From assembly GCA_025266875.1 (NCBI GenBank), contig JALLLT010000129.1, positions 1-20,450 on the forward strand: 20,450 nucleotides of DNA, written 5' to 3'. A program made the translations under genes and the position numbers. Source of the DNA: Fennellomyces sp. T-0311 (Eukaryota; Mucoromycota; Mucoromycetes; Mucorales; Lichtheimiaceae). Of this stretch, positions 8,726 to 19,391 are shown one piece after another; positions within the stretch are counted from its first letter, which is position 1, and the number at the start of each line of letters is the position of its first letter. The notes beneath the pieces were generated by a model. That model was given only the letters and a program-made list of their open reading frames with translations, searched no databases and was not told the DNA's origin.

Positions 8726-9584
8726 TTTGTTCAGCTTAGTTTTTATGAGCCATTGCCGATATTACGGATCAGCTAGACATAACCTGATGATAGTGTTCTT
8801 CCGGTGTGCCATAAGATAGCTATCATCCTTCGGAAGAAGTCGCACAAAGGTTATCATGAAGATCGGGTTGAGTATTTCCTAAAACATACAACCCTTTTAC
8901 TAAATTGAGCAGCCTACCGCGATCGGAGTCTTCCGAATGGTCAATGTTATCAACGATAAAACGGTTTGCATGATAGAGCTCAGCATTCGCGTATGGTGAA
9001 CGAGCAACTTACGGATCGTAATAGATCGCGAACCTGCCTTTAGCATATTGTTCCGGCCATGTATATACTACATCATATCCCCGAAAGCACTTCTATCTCC
9101 TTTCCAAAAATACTTTAGCTTGATTACCATCGGCATGATAACGACACCACTGACTCTGGAATGAAACGGCTAACAATCGTAATATCGCTGCACAAGGAGC
9201 ACATAAGGCTACACACTCATTATCTTCTGTATCATCGACAGAGAGCTTGGATGGATACAACTCTCGCCGAACACGCGAATGCATAATAATTAACAACGCC
9301 GCTCGCAAGCCAGAAAGCCCTCTACTTTTTTCACTGTAGTTTACGATCCTTATTACCGCCCATTATAATTCAATCTTCCATCCCTAGTTAATTTCGCTAC
9401 AGCATCACAGCAGATTATGCGATGGCGCACGTCTTTTTTTTTAATAAACGCTTCTCTTTTATATTGCTCTCTACTCAAAGTAACGGAATACGTTTATGTT
9501 ATATTCGCCTTATATATTCTTCAACACTTTTAACAGTGCTGTAATTACCAAGTCAACAACAAATTAGCCACGTAAAATAAAACG
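8726..9584. other. hAT 5' non-coding region, no gene seen
   Basis: About 860 bp of AT-rich sequence lie inside the hAT element upstream of its transposase. The only long reading frame (71 codons, minus strand, near 9093-9308) shows no recognisable motif and is probably chance. An imperfect inverted repeat occupies 8781-8852: AACCT...GTG..TTCTTCCG on the left pairs with CGGAAGAA..CAC..AGGTT on the right. Nothing else is evident. Confidence 0.6.
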
Positions 9585-9751
9585 GATCAAACGGATCGAT
9601 CCAGATTGCCACCTTCAGATCCGTTTTCAATCCGGATCGTCAAAAGCTCAATCCGAATCCGTTTCGATCCGTGAAAGTACTAATCTGAATCCGTTTCGTT
9701 TCAATTCGAAACGGAACGGATCGAGCAATCCGGATTTTATGCAGAACCCTA
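9585..9751. repeat. hAT right subterminal repeat cluster and terminal repeat
   Basis: This stretch is dense in ATCCG/CGGAT words: AACGGATCAAACGGATCGAT, AATCCGAATCCGTTTCGATC, CTGAATCCGTTTCGTTTC and GAAACGGAACGGATCGAG. It ends in CCGGATTTTATGCAGAACCC TA at about 9730-9751, taken as the right terminal repeat. GAATCCGTTTCGTTT occurs in the same orientation in both clusters, so the ends share direct as well as inverted copies. Confidence 0.72.
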
Positions 9752-10014
9752 GATCTAATACAATAAAGATGACTTTTGCCCAAACCTTATATACGATAAC
9801 ACAAGGCAGAACCCCATTTCACTTCTACATTAGTCATTGCTGCATTAAGATCGTTTACATTGTAGATTTCATCAGGCGGGCCACTTTAATTTGGGCTCTT
9901 GTAATTTCGGGTTCGGGCAAAAGACATGGCCTGTTTAGAGCCCTATAACGAAGTAATTATCAAGGGTAATAAAAACGAAAAAATTGTCAATGAAAGGTAA
10001 ATTAAATACAACAG
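9752..10014. other. Intergenic spacer, no gene seen
   Basis: This spacer lies between the hAT right end and the Plavaka-type remnant. It holds a 7-bp inverted repeat (GGGCTCT near 9893, AGAGCCC near 9937) and a GCAGAACCC copy near 9806 that repeats part of the hAT tip. I see no coding signal; the 69-codon frame at 9739-9948 overlaps the hAT terminus and looks like chance. Confidence 0.5.
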
Positions 10015-10017
10015 AAC

Positions 10018-11160
10018 AAGTAAATTTGACTTACCAGATAAAATTGTTAAAAAGTTTAGGGCAGCTGCACTATCTGAGTTTCGAAATTTATGTCATTTTA
10101 GATCTGGATTTCTTCTAAGTTGTTTAAGAAATTTGACATTCACTGAAATGAAAGACCATCTGGGTGTAAGTCTTGTATAGCATTATTATATAATAATGCC
10201 AATTGATTTCATGCATACTTTTTCATTATATAGGTATTGCTATCTTGTGTCCACGATTTGATCCCACTACAGGCAGTTAACTGCATTCGACATTTTATTG
10301 ATTTTTTTTATTATGCAACGGCACACGAGCACACTGAAAGGTCCCTTTTGAAAATGGATGAAACATTGAAGAAGTTTTACACCCATAGTCCCATATTTGA
10401 AGTGTTGACCGGTGTAAGTGGATAGTTAAATGGTGGCTTCTTTATCATATGTCTCATTTTGTTATATGTAGATTAAACTAAGCTTTCCAAAATGTCATGC
10501 CATGCAAAAGTATTCATCCGATATCCGGTCTCGCGGGATAATCCGTGGCTATAGCACGAACCACTCAGAGCGACAACATAAAGATGATGCAAAGAAAGTG
10601 GCCAGGAGGACAAATTTTCAGGAAGGGATGGCTTCACAGGTAATTCTCAACTTCTTATATTTTACAGTCAAATCTCGCGCTTATGGAAGCAATTTTCTTT
10701 TGGAGCCTTCCCAAATGCGAGACAGTGTATAGCCTATATTATGTACATTGCTCTCATAAACTATTCTATGTTATTTAGATGGCGAAATATGTTTCATGAC
10801 GAGATTTGTTGTGGGACGAGAACTGCATTGCCAACTTACCATTACCTTCATTTACACGAAACAATCTGCACTGTACAAGTCGAAACTTCGCCGCTGTGCC
10901 TAAGAAGAAAAACCCAGTGTATTTGCGTAACCTTGCGACCCTTTATCCTAACATAGTTGATGGCTAAAACCTTATTGAAAATTACCTGAAAAGATATTTT
11001 GATGTTGAGGACTTTATGGTAGAGTTCGGCCCACTCCGAATGGTAAGTAGTAGATAAAGTGCAACTGAGATAGAGCTTACAGTGATAATAGATTCAGGTT
11101 TACAACTCATTAAAAATGACAACTTGTGATGATGACGGAAGTGTAATCAAATACTGTAGT
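10018..11160 (+). pseudogene. Plavaka-type (CACTA superfamily) transposase remnant, C-terminal part
   Basis: The coding pieces are split by introns: about 10018-10165, 10234-10413 and 10472-10639, with GT-AG borders that keep frame. Then come degraded pieces around 10790-11040 and 11090-11160. The core reads VLLSCVHDLIPLQAVN, FIDFFYYATAHEHTERSLL, KMDETLKKFYTHSPIF, IKLSFPKCHAMQKYSSDI, and STNHSERQHKDDAKKVARR. This pattern (a 'lltH...Lip', an 'E..L..m...L..F' helix, 'PK.H....Y...IR..G....N.E..H...K..yr.tN') is what I know from the C-terminal region of Plavaka-type fungal transposases. Downstream, PKKKNPVYLRNLATLYPNIV is followed by an in-frame stop (near 10961). No N-terminal catalytic domain is present. 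Family assignment is from pattern memory, not a search. Confidence 0.62.
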
Positions 11161-11488
11161 GTCGGATCCAGTAAAGTGACAGCAGCAGGACCTGTATAGA
11201 GAAGCCCTGCCATGTGAGCAAAGAACAAAATATAATACTTTGCAAAAACAAAAGTCTACCGGTATAATTATCTGCACCTAGTAGCACGTTGGCCTCCGCC
11301 TTAATTTCACGTTCAAAAAATTCTTGTTGTCGGGTAGTTTTCCCGCAACAATAACTGCTCGCAACAGAACAAAAACCTGTCGGACCTTGATGCTAGATGT
11401 TTTCTGTCAGGGCCATTCCTAATAAGGTGCTCTCGTTTTGTTTCCTTCAAAACTCTAAATTCTCGTTTGTTTACCTTCAATATTCTAA
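11161..11488. other. KDZ upstream region
   Basis: This non-coding sequence lies between the Plavaka-type remnant and the KDZ start codon. A hairpin with TTGTTG(T)CGGG at 11324-11334 and CCCGCAACAA at 11342-11351 is the main structure. No convincing TATA box or element terminus was found, so the left boundary of the KDZ transposon remains undefined. Confidence 0.45.
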
Positions 11489-14409
11489 ATGGCTCCCAGT
11501 CGTAAAACCCCTAAACCAAAGGCACTAAAGGCGTCGACAGGTCCCCTCAACAAGAGAGGAAACGCTCAGATCCGTAAAGTCCCGAGATTATCTATAATTG
11601 AGAGCAATGCGAGGATCTCCCGCCCCTTGGAAATTTTGACGACCATTGCGGAATCTCGTCGACCCATGCGCAATGTGTACCTGCGCTGCAAGAACGAGAA
11701 AGCGCACAGGGAAAAGGGCTCGAATACTTCGAAAGCCCACGATCGCAGTGCCACCTGGGGCATGTTACTCGAAAAACTGCCCAAGGCTTATTTCGAAGGC
11801 ATTGGGTTCCAGGAACCAAGGCTTGAAGCCATGGAACCAATAACGAACGTTATTGGTGATGAGCCCTGCTCATGCGAGAAAAAGTCCAAGACGGTGACAT
11901 GTATTTTCATGTGTGGTAAATTACGGATATTGGAAGGGGATTAGGGTGTAAACAATACAGTACTAACGTCCGTGCACAACTAATAGCGATCAAGGAATTT
12001 GAGTTTGAGTACTGCAAGTCTCACTCACCTCTGCCACTACGCTTGCTACGTCGTCACCTCTTCCCACTCACCCCCACTGTCCCTGGCATCGCAATCCATT
12101 TGGATGTGATGCGCAGCATTCACAATTTGCGTTTTCTGTGCCACCTGTCCATGCACAGCGTGGTCACATATTTTGAAGCGCACTTCCACCAAAAGGTTCT
12201 TTGAGTATACTTTAATCTAGCGTCGCTTACGCAATCTTTAGGTACCTGCTTCCTTAAAGGCCCGCCTTTCAGAAGCATTGCCTTTTTACGAGAGGATGAT
12301 GCTCAATGTGGAGAAAATACTTCGTTGTGAGTGCCAGGTTGACGACGTTTGCCCCGGATGCGTGTTTCTGGTAAGCATATTAAGCGCTCTATTGGTGGAA
12401 TGGATATTGAGGGATATCGATTGTTATAGCAAGGGCGGAAGGGCATCGCTGCTGACGGCAACTTCCAGTTGCGTCGCTTTAAGCGTGCGCAGGACCCGCC
12501 AGGTGTGGTATTCGAGGGTGCAGACGTGGTAGATAGTCTTTGGACTGATACAACAGTACCACACAGCGCTAACGTAAGTATTTCGGCTCTACACTTTATA
12601 ATATTAGCTGCTACGATAACTTACATTTCTTTTAGTCATCGAAGAGCGGCTGCGGATCATGGAATGCGCTAGAGAAGCAAGGGGGCCGCTTGACCGGTGT
12701 TGATGAAACCGGTGTCTTTGGCATCACCTGCGATCACGGTTTTCCCCTTGCGTTCCTGGACATGAAGACCCGCGGCGAAAAGTACATCTAATACAGCAGT
12801 CCTTACATTCTAGTACTGGCTATATTATTCAGGTTCGAGTACGTGCTCAGCACCCTTGCCAAAGTTGTGCAGCATCCGCTGTATGATGAACGCATCCGCA
12901 TTATGTATGATGTCGGATGCAAGATTGGTCCAGCCGTGCAGGTTCGTTTGTTCGTTCATTTTTTTTGTATTACAGAATATATTAAGTTATGTACCATCAG
13001 AACACGCCATGCCTGCAAGCAATCAATGACGCACCGATTGCTGTGGGCATCTTCCACATCACGGGGCACACTCCAGATTGCCAGGTCAAGTACCACCCTC
13101 GCCTGACGATTGGCTATGGCCTAAAGGACGGTGAGTGGTTGGAAAGACTTTGGTCTTACCTCAACGGTTTTGTATCGATGACAAGATACATGACGCCTCT
13201 CAACAGGCGTCTTACTTTGACGGTTGCACTGAAGGCCTTTTCTCGCCAGAAGGTTGAGAGTATTGGTACGTCTACTTACAGCTAAACAAATGAAACTACT
13301 AAATATCTTAATGATAGCACACACTCTCTTGCGAAAGTACAAGCGCGCACTCCAAGTCCAAAGCGACGCAGACACTGCTCTTGTTGGATTCAACTTGGAA
13401 GAGCTAGCAGTGGAATGGGAGAAGTACGTCCGAAAGGTCGTTATAGAGCCTAGGGGCGCAGGCAACTCTGCTGCGGTCGTTGTCACGCATGCGTGGGATA
13501 AGCTTGTTGCCGCGGTTGGTATCTATGATATCACAACCGAGGCGTTTAGGCAACAAGGCAACGGTACATCGTCTAGTAATAGTTATGGTGATTCAGATCA
13601 TGCTTACTCGATATTTATATATAGGCCACAACCGCACGCAAAACCTGTCGGCGCAGAAGGATACGGCCTTCAACGAGATCAAAAAGCAACTCAATGCTTA
13701 CAACGTTGCTGTGAGCAACCGCTCGATAATTGGTAAAAATGCAGAATAACTGGCAGGACAATATTAATTAGTATACAGGCCATAAACCACTGAACCTGAC
13801 TGCGACACAGCTGGTGGCCGCCAATAGTGTCTTCAGGCAGCGTGCCGACCTTCTGTTGTCTAACAACAGAGTATACCCCTTCGATGCCTATCATGGTAAA
13901 ATGAGAGCATTAGAAGAAATCGATATGCTTAAGGTATGCTCAAAGTTATATTCGATCAATGTTTGGTATGTTATATATCACTGACAGCATTTTAGGATGA
14001 AGCAATGTCTGTTCTTCGTTATCACAGACACGTCATCCGATCGTTGAAGAAAGTGATCGAGGGACTTTCGGTGTCGTCGATGGAGAACCGCGGGAAGCTT
14101 GCGCTATATAAGCAAAAGCTGAAAAATGCCCGTCGCCAGCAAAAGGTGCACCTGGAGAGGCTACTCCAGATCCCTGGTGTGGTTAACTCGCCCGCCATTG
14201 ACGAGCCCGAAGATGCCGTTGATGGCAACAGCGACGACGATGACGACGGCAACGAGAAGGCGAAGGAGAAGGAGGAGGACGAAGACGGCGAGAATAGTGA
14301 TGAAGATGAAGATGATGAAGACGAAGAGGCTTTAGTAGCTGAATCGGACGAAGAACTGGAAGCCGACGACAAGCATTTCGAAAGGCTCTTCCAAGAAGAT
14401 GCCGAGTAA
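11489..14409 (+). CDS. KDZ superfamily transposase, 11 exons, apparently intact
   Basis: Exons: 11489-11915, 11987-12195, 12242-12370, 12430-12573, 12636-12781, 12833-12941, 13001-13265, 13318-13563, 13625-13732, 13779-13933, 13996-14409. All junctions keep frame and sum to 783 codons plus TAA. Intron 1 has a perfect TACTAAC branch site; the exon 2 donor (GTTCTT) is weak. The N-terminus is basic. A cysteine cluster (CSCEKKSKTVTCIFMC, then CEC and CPGC) is followed by the KDZ catalytic core: D264 in AADGNFQLRR, a C-D-H-G-F motif, D378 in YDVGC, and E433/E436 in DGEWLERLW. The last ~70 residues are very acidic (D/E runs). KDZ (Kyakuja-Dileera-Zisupton) proteins move DNA transposons and are expanded in fungi. 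No stop or frameshift is visible, so this copy could encode an active enzyme. Element ends were not found. Confidence 0.88.
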
Positions 14410-16182
14410 ACTCTCATCTCTTTTTTCTTTTCTTTGAATGGGATATTTTACCGCTGCTAAATATGGTTATTAAGATAGGAGTGAACTCCAGTGGGGCTCT
14501 TGTGGCTGTAGAAGCAAGATATAACCCGAATGCTTTTAAAATTGCAAGTTATAAGGGAGGGGGGAGGTACTACTAACGCACTGATTTACGTCGTAGGAAT
14601 GTAACAATTGCATACTTATAGTTAAGATGACTATCAAGTTCTCAAATCCACATGGTAGGTTTTTTGGAAGGTATATGAGATTGAGACAATCATATTGCAA
14701 GCTCTACGCGACTATCTATTGTATATCAAAGCATGACAAGTTCTAAATTACTATTTTTAATGCTTCAGAGCACCTGGTGTGCGAGGCTACTGTTTTAAGT
14801 AATACGAAAGATCTCTAAACACAGAAGTTTGTTGACTGATCTGTTAATCGAAAATATTTCAACTTAAGTACGTTGCAACGTACGAAAAACTATAGTAATA
14901 TCGATTACATCAATATAAATGGATTTTTTAACATGGTTTTACTGTTGAAAAAATGAAAAAGGGCTTCGGATAATGAGCGGAAAGTACATACAATATAATT
15001 AAGACATGCGCATACAAACTCGAACTCCAGAGATGGTGCGCCAAAAAAATTTTGCGGGCTATGAGCGTTCAGTATGTTGTCAAGGGGCCCTCCCACAGTA
15101 GATAGATACCAGCCGATATGTTGTACGATTTTTTTTCGTCGAGCTGAAAGAGGTTGTGTAAAAAGGTCAAAAACAGTCGAAAATCAACAAAATCGCCAGT
15201 GTATAGCCTTGCCTTTTGGCCATTTTTTGGTCAAAATAGACCCAAGATTTTTGGGTCATCGTTTCCCACTTTTAGGCACATGTATGTAGCGGACGATCAG
15301 GCGAGTATAACGATACCAATCTTACTTCATATACTAGTTATTATCATCCTCAAAAGCTCGCCTTTGTTCCTGTTTTTTTTATTTATTTGGAAAGCTGCAT
15401 CGGTGTGCTACGAGGGTTGCCATTTTCGGCAAAAGGAGGGTACTTGCAAAGTCCACTTTACTTAATTTTTCGAGAAAACATGCACACACTGCAAAAACAA
15501 GTGTAGCACTGTATGTGGAAGCAAACGATAATATGTTTACGTTGTTGAAATATGATTATGTCCATTTATACCGCAGTTATGAACCACAATTGCACACTTA
15601 TAGATAGTACTAGTACATACAGTGCTTTACCACATCCCTTATCATGCCATACAAGGCGACGATAAAGAATAGACGAAAATATGTGAATATGTATAGATAA
15701 CAAATCATGAGAACGCAGGTTTATTCAGCAAGATAAAACAAACACCAATGTATGAACTAGACTTGCCAATACATTCCTTACCTTGTGTGGTAATACACTA
15801 CCTGATCCATTATATATAACACATTGCGAATTGCGACACAACGCTTACTCCCCATTTGTTCCTTAACTAAACAGAAGTAACGCTTTCACCATTGCAATTG
15901 ATCGACATTTGTTTATCATGAGCCAGCCAGAGTCAAAGCATCGCCATACTTCTTCAGTCAATTGCCAAGGGTCAAAGCATCACAGCATCAAGCAGTAGAT
16001 CAGCATATATCTTCAGTATGGACCAGCAAGAGCCTGAACAACAACAATGTAGTTCGTCGATATATCTTCTTCAAGGTAAACCTTCTTGGTAACCTGTAGG
16101 ATGGTATTGGCATAAATAGCACCCAAGTGGTGTGGTGGAACACATCACCTTTAACGGAAACTTTAAATATAGCAGCGACCAC
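14410..16182. other. Intergenic AT-rich region with hairpins
   Basis: No gene is supported over most of this stretch. It contains a perfect 16-bp palindrome, GTACGTTGCAACGTAC (14868-14883). It also holds a double hairpin at about 15213-15257: TTTTGGCCA/TGGTCAAAA, then GACCCAA-GATTT-TTGGGTC. A TATA-like stretch at 15811-15818 is followed by two short plus-strand ATG frames (from 15919 and 16018). A word, GTCAAAGCATC, is repeated near 15933 and 15971. The last ~180 bp may belong to the locus interrupted by the MULE. Confidence 0.5.
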
Positions 16183-16191
16183 GTCTTGAAG
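16183..16191. repeat. MULE target-site duplication, left copy
   Basis: GTCTTGAAG directly precedes the element's first bases GGGTGCGG. It is identical to the right copy at 19529-19537. Nine base pairs is the typical duplication length for Mutator-like elements. Confidence 0.93.
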
Positions 16192-16203
16192 GGGTGCGGT
16201 AAC

Positions 16204-16383
16204 TTTTTGTAGGGATTTGCCTATTTTTTGTGGGCTTCGCCACCCGTTTTTTGTGGGTTTTTTTATAAGGTCCGATCGCCTGTATATTTTGTATTATAAA
16301 AATTTCGGTGCACTTTTTTGTGGGATATATTTTGTGGGATTTTGTGAAAAAAGAGTTTTTTTTTGTGGGGATTTTTTTATGGG
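16204..16383 (+). repeat. MULE subterminal TTTTTTGTGGG repeat array
   Basis: Copies ending in TTTTGTGGG occur at about 16224-16234, 16247-16257, 16314-16324, 16330-16338 and 16356-16369. A TTTTTGTAGGG variant lies in the terminal repeat (16204-16214), and partial copies lie at 16340 and 16374. The opposite end has one inverted copy (CCCACAAAAAAA, 19508-19519). The motif is thus a piece of the terminal repeat multiplied inward on one side. Such arrays are candidate transposase-binding sites; this is inference. Confidence 0.8.
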
Positions 16384-16603
16384 ACTTGCCCGATTTTATT
16401 AAATCTGTACTTTTTAACAGGGATACTACGGTACTTACCATAATTGAGACTGATGAATATGCTATGTGTAGAATAAAGAATCTATGTATATGTCTATATT
16501 GTGCTCGTCTATATTTAAAATCAATGGTCTATATAAATTGTTTATCTATATTAATGTTAGTAACCTAGCGTTTTATAACGTTCAATAGCTCTTATAACCT
16601 CCT

Positions 16604-19391
16604 TTACCTTTTGCATCTTGATGAATAAAGTTCGAGCCATTTGCGAGAAAAGCCATTCTTTTCTATGATGCAGCTGTATCCTGGATAGATTGCCGGCCAT
16701 TTAATCCTCGCAACCGCTTCCTCCTTCACAATGATTGCATTAAAATGATCACCCCCTCGAAGCCATAGAACGATAGGTGGCTGATCGACTACTCTTTCTT
16801 CGGTCGAAGAGAAAGGCAGGAAAGTAGTACTGAAAACTGATGTGTAGATAACCACAGGGCGGCTGAATAGGTCTGCAACGAGCTGTGGACAGTCGACAGT
16901 ATCAAACCAGTCGCCTTGATCGATACGTCCAGTTTTCTTTAGGACACGAGTAAGGTTGTCCACGTCAATGCCGAGTTTTTCATCGTAGAACTTGGTGTTT
17001 TGCACCAAAACGCCTGTCATAGCTGACTTCACAGCATCGTAGTGATCCTCTTTTCCATACTCGACAAGTGCTACCGAGCGCCATCCGCATTCTCCATCTC
17101 CAAGCGGGTTATAGATGCCGTGCACATCGTTTGGTTTCATTCCAAAATGAGCAGCAAGCTCCACGTCCGAAAGTGTATATAGCGGCAATTTGTCGAAAAT
17201 ATCGCTAGAGAGTTTCTGCTTTCTAAGTTATTACGCAAAATAGGTATGTCAATTAATAGTTGCTAACACCAACAATTAACTTACTTGGATGGGCTATGTT
17301 TATCCATGCTTGCTTTACGCTTTTTTTCGAATCGTTCTCTGGCTTCGTGTTTTTTCCGCTCCTTCAGTAGGTTTGCCTGCTGTTCACGCAATCGCGCAAG
17401 TTTCATGCGCCTTTCAGCAGCTTCCTGCCTTCTCTTCTCTTTATCATCTTCCTCCCCTTCCGCCTTTCTATCCTGCTCTCCATCCTGCCCTCGATTCCCT
17501 CCTTGCTCATGCTCCTTCTTGCTTCTCTCGACCTCGTCCTTCTTTACTCCCTTCTTCCATTCTTTGTTCTTTTCACCGTACTTGCCGATATCTGCATCGT
17601 GGTCCTTCTGGCGCGTGCTCACTATCATAGTCCATTTAGCATAAGGGCATTAAGTTCAAGATAAATGCAATAAGTAACGTAATTATATTTACTTTACCTT
17701 TACCAATAAGCTCCTCACTTGTATCAGGTGCCCGACCGTCGTTCACGTACTTCGGCATTCTCGGTTTGGTTTTCCTACATAATATGTAAGTGTTGAAATG
17801 TCAGTTAAGGTTACTAAAATATATGCAAGCTGCATCCTGACCTTGTAGGTATTCTGTGATAGTCGACTTTGAAACCAGCATCGATTTGCTCCAAGTCAGT
17901 TTCGATATCCCGGAGGTAGCTGAAGATATGCTTTAATGTATCGATTATGGCTTGTTGCTTGTTGACAATACGATATAGATTGCGGTGGAAAGCTTCGATA
18001 CCATTCGTCGTGCGTGTTGGATGTTGTTGTAACTCTTCCTTCAGTGCATTCTGGGATCTGAAGATCATCGCCGCAACAGCATCCCTAGTCCACCATTTGA
18101 GCCACCGTTCAGTCTTCGGAAACTCAATACGGATCTGCTCGACTGCAAGTTGATAAGCCTTGTCACCCTGGGCATTATACATCATGTTGGTAAGATCTTC
18201 AAAGTCTGCTTGGCGGCCAAAAGGGACAACTCCATGATTCACCACAATGCGCTGGATGGACTGGCGCCAATGGTGGTAACAACCGCGTAGTAGTGTTGCC
18301 GGGTCGATTGTCGTCCATGGAAACACTTCTTGAAACGCATTGATGAATCCAACTCTCTGCGCCTGAGAGAAGTCCATGACCAAACCGGAGAAGCTAATAT
18401 CAAGTTCTGAATCCGTCGTACCGAAGGCAAAATCAAATGCTTTGAAGAAACACACGAAGTATTTGCGAAAGTGTGATGCGGAAAGTCCATCCAGTACTGC
18501 CTGAAAGATAACCCCAAACTTGTCCAGTTCTTCGAAATAAATGTTTGTGCTGCATAGATAGTAACCGTCGCCGAAGCAGTCGTACGTAACATCCGTTAGA
18601 ATTGGGTGTTTCGCGAAGTCAGCACGAGTGGCAGCACCAGGGGCCATAAAAGTAATGCATGTTTGGCCTGGCATCGCGTCCACGGACTCTAGATACCCAG
18701 GGAAAACTTGTTCGATGACCTTCAATTCGCCTTGCATGCCTTCAAATGAGCATTTTCGTGAAGGCAATAAGCCGCGCTTATCACGAGCAGTGCGCGTATA
18801 GCGTTTGATTTTTCCATAATGCTGCAGTGTCTTGCTGATTAACGATACCGGACGAGCAGGGAATTGGGGTCGGTTTGCGCAGGTGCCAACTTTCAAACCC
18901 ATTGGAGTTTTGTTTACGTTTTCGGTTGCTCGTGCTTCGAATTGCTCCAATGTGTCAATTGTATCATGAACAGGTGCAAAGGTACCGTGATAATGAATCC
19001 CTTTCGGTGTGAAGATTCCAGTGCCATTTCTAAACTTGAAGTTGACTCGCACCTTACATTTATCATGCATCAACTTCCCGCCACAAAAGGTACAGCCCGC
19101 CGAAAGCTGCTTCGCGATATTCGCTGTGGTAGACTTTGGCCTCACCACTTTAGCGCAGTCCTTGGCTGTGCATATAACAGCACCCAGACACGCCTTAGTG
19201 ACACTGATACCGCCGATGATATTGTCGTAGCTTTTTTGAGCCATCTGCCACCCAATGTTCATGTCGTAAATGGAGCGTCCATCGACTTGCTTAAGTGTGA
19301 TACGTTCAGCTTTTCCCGAGTTATCAAAAGCTGTAAACTGTCCAGGAATTTTTTTTGGGTTTGTTGTTGTTTCGTTGTTTGGTGAAGACAT
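16604..19391 (-). CDS. MULE transposase with C-terminal OTU cysteine protease (fusion, 860 aa)
   Basis: Exons on the minus strand are 19391-17842, 17774-17698, 17621-17285 and 17222-16604, with introns of 67, 76 and 62 nt. Each junction is GT-AG and frame-preserving, giving 860 codons plus TAA. Residues about 68-135 form a Cys/His zinc finger of GCM1/WRKY type (C74, C79, C100, C103, C112, then H133-x-H135). Residues about 260-470 are a MULE DDE core: D267 in ILTDVTYDCF, D340 in LVMDFSQA, C371 in RGCYHHWRQSI, E466 in NGIEAFHR. Residues about 545-655 are highly charged (K/E/R-rich) and predicted coiled coil. Residues about 690-830 are an OTU fold: GDGECGWRSVAL with D697 and nucleophile C700, and GGDHFNAII with H814. 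OTU enzymes are cysteine proteases, mostly deubiquitinases, so the product could cut DNA and remove ubiquitin from itself or a host factor. No disabling mutation is seen. Whether all messages are spliced as one frame is untested. Confidence 0.9.

Larger units (their letters stand above)
5689..9751 (-). mobile_element. hAT DNA transposon, left tip lost to Ty3 insertion
   Basis: The element consists of a hAT transposase gene (minus strand) between two clusters of the same short repeats (5689-5830 and 9585-9751). The right end, read inward on the minus strand, begins TAGGGTTCTGCATAAAATCC, which resembles a hAT terminal inverted repeat (TAGGG/CAGGG start). No matching terminus is found inside the window on the left: the Ty3 LTR abuts the repeat cluster directly. 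The simplest reading is that the Ty3 element inserted within the left subterminal region, leaving the outermost bases on its far side. Because of this the 8-bp target duplication (GATCTAAT expected at 9752-9759) cannot be confirmed. The exact right boundary could also be displaced, since a second GCAGAACCC occurs near 9806. Confidence 0.78.

Noticed and set aside
9093..9308. 71-codon minus-strand frame in the hAT 5' region
   Set aside because: It has no motif, no clear promoter and no splice support, and is of a length expected by chance.
14022..14417. Serine-rich 131-codon frame on the minus strand
   Set aside because: It is the antisense shadow of the acidic, GA-rich KDZ tail.
11430..14780. 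AGGTGCTCT (near 11426) and its inverted copy (near 14768) as KDZ terminal repeats
   Set aside because: Only nine bases match, flanking bases diverge at once, and there is no target duplication.
17285..17644. Serine/leucine-rich 119-codon plus-strand frame
   Set aside because: It is the shadow of the charged coiled-coil exon of the MULE-OTU gene.
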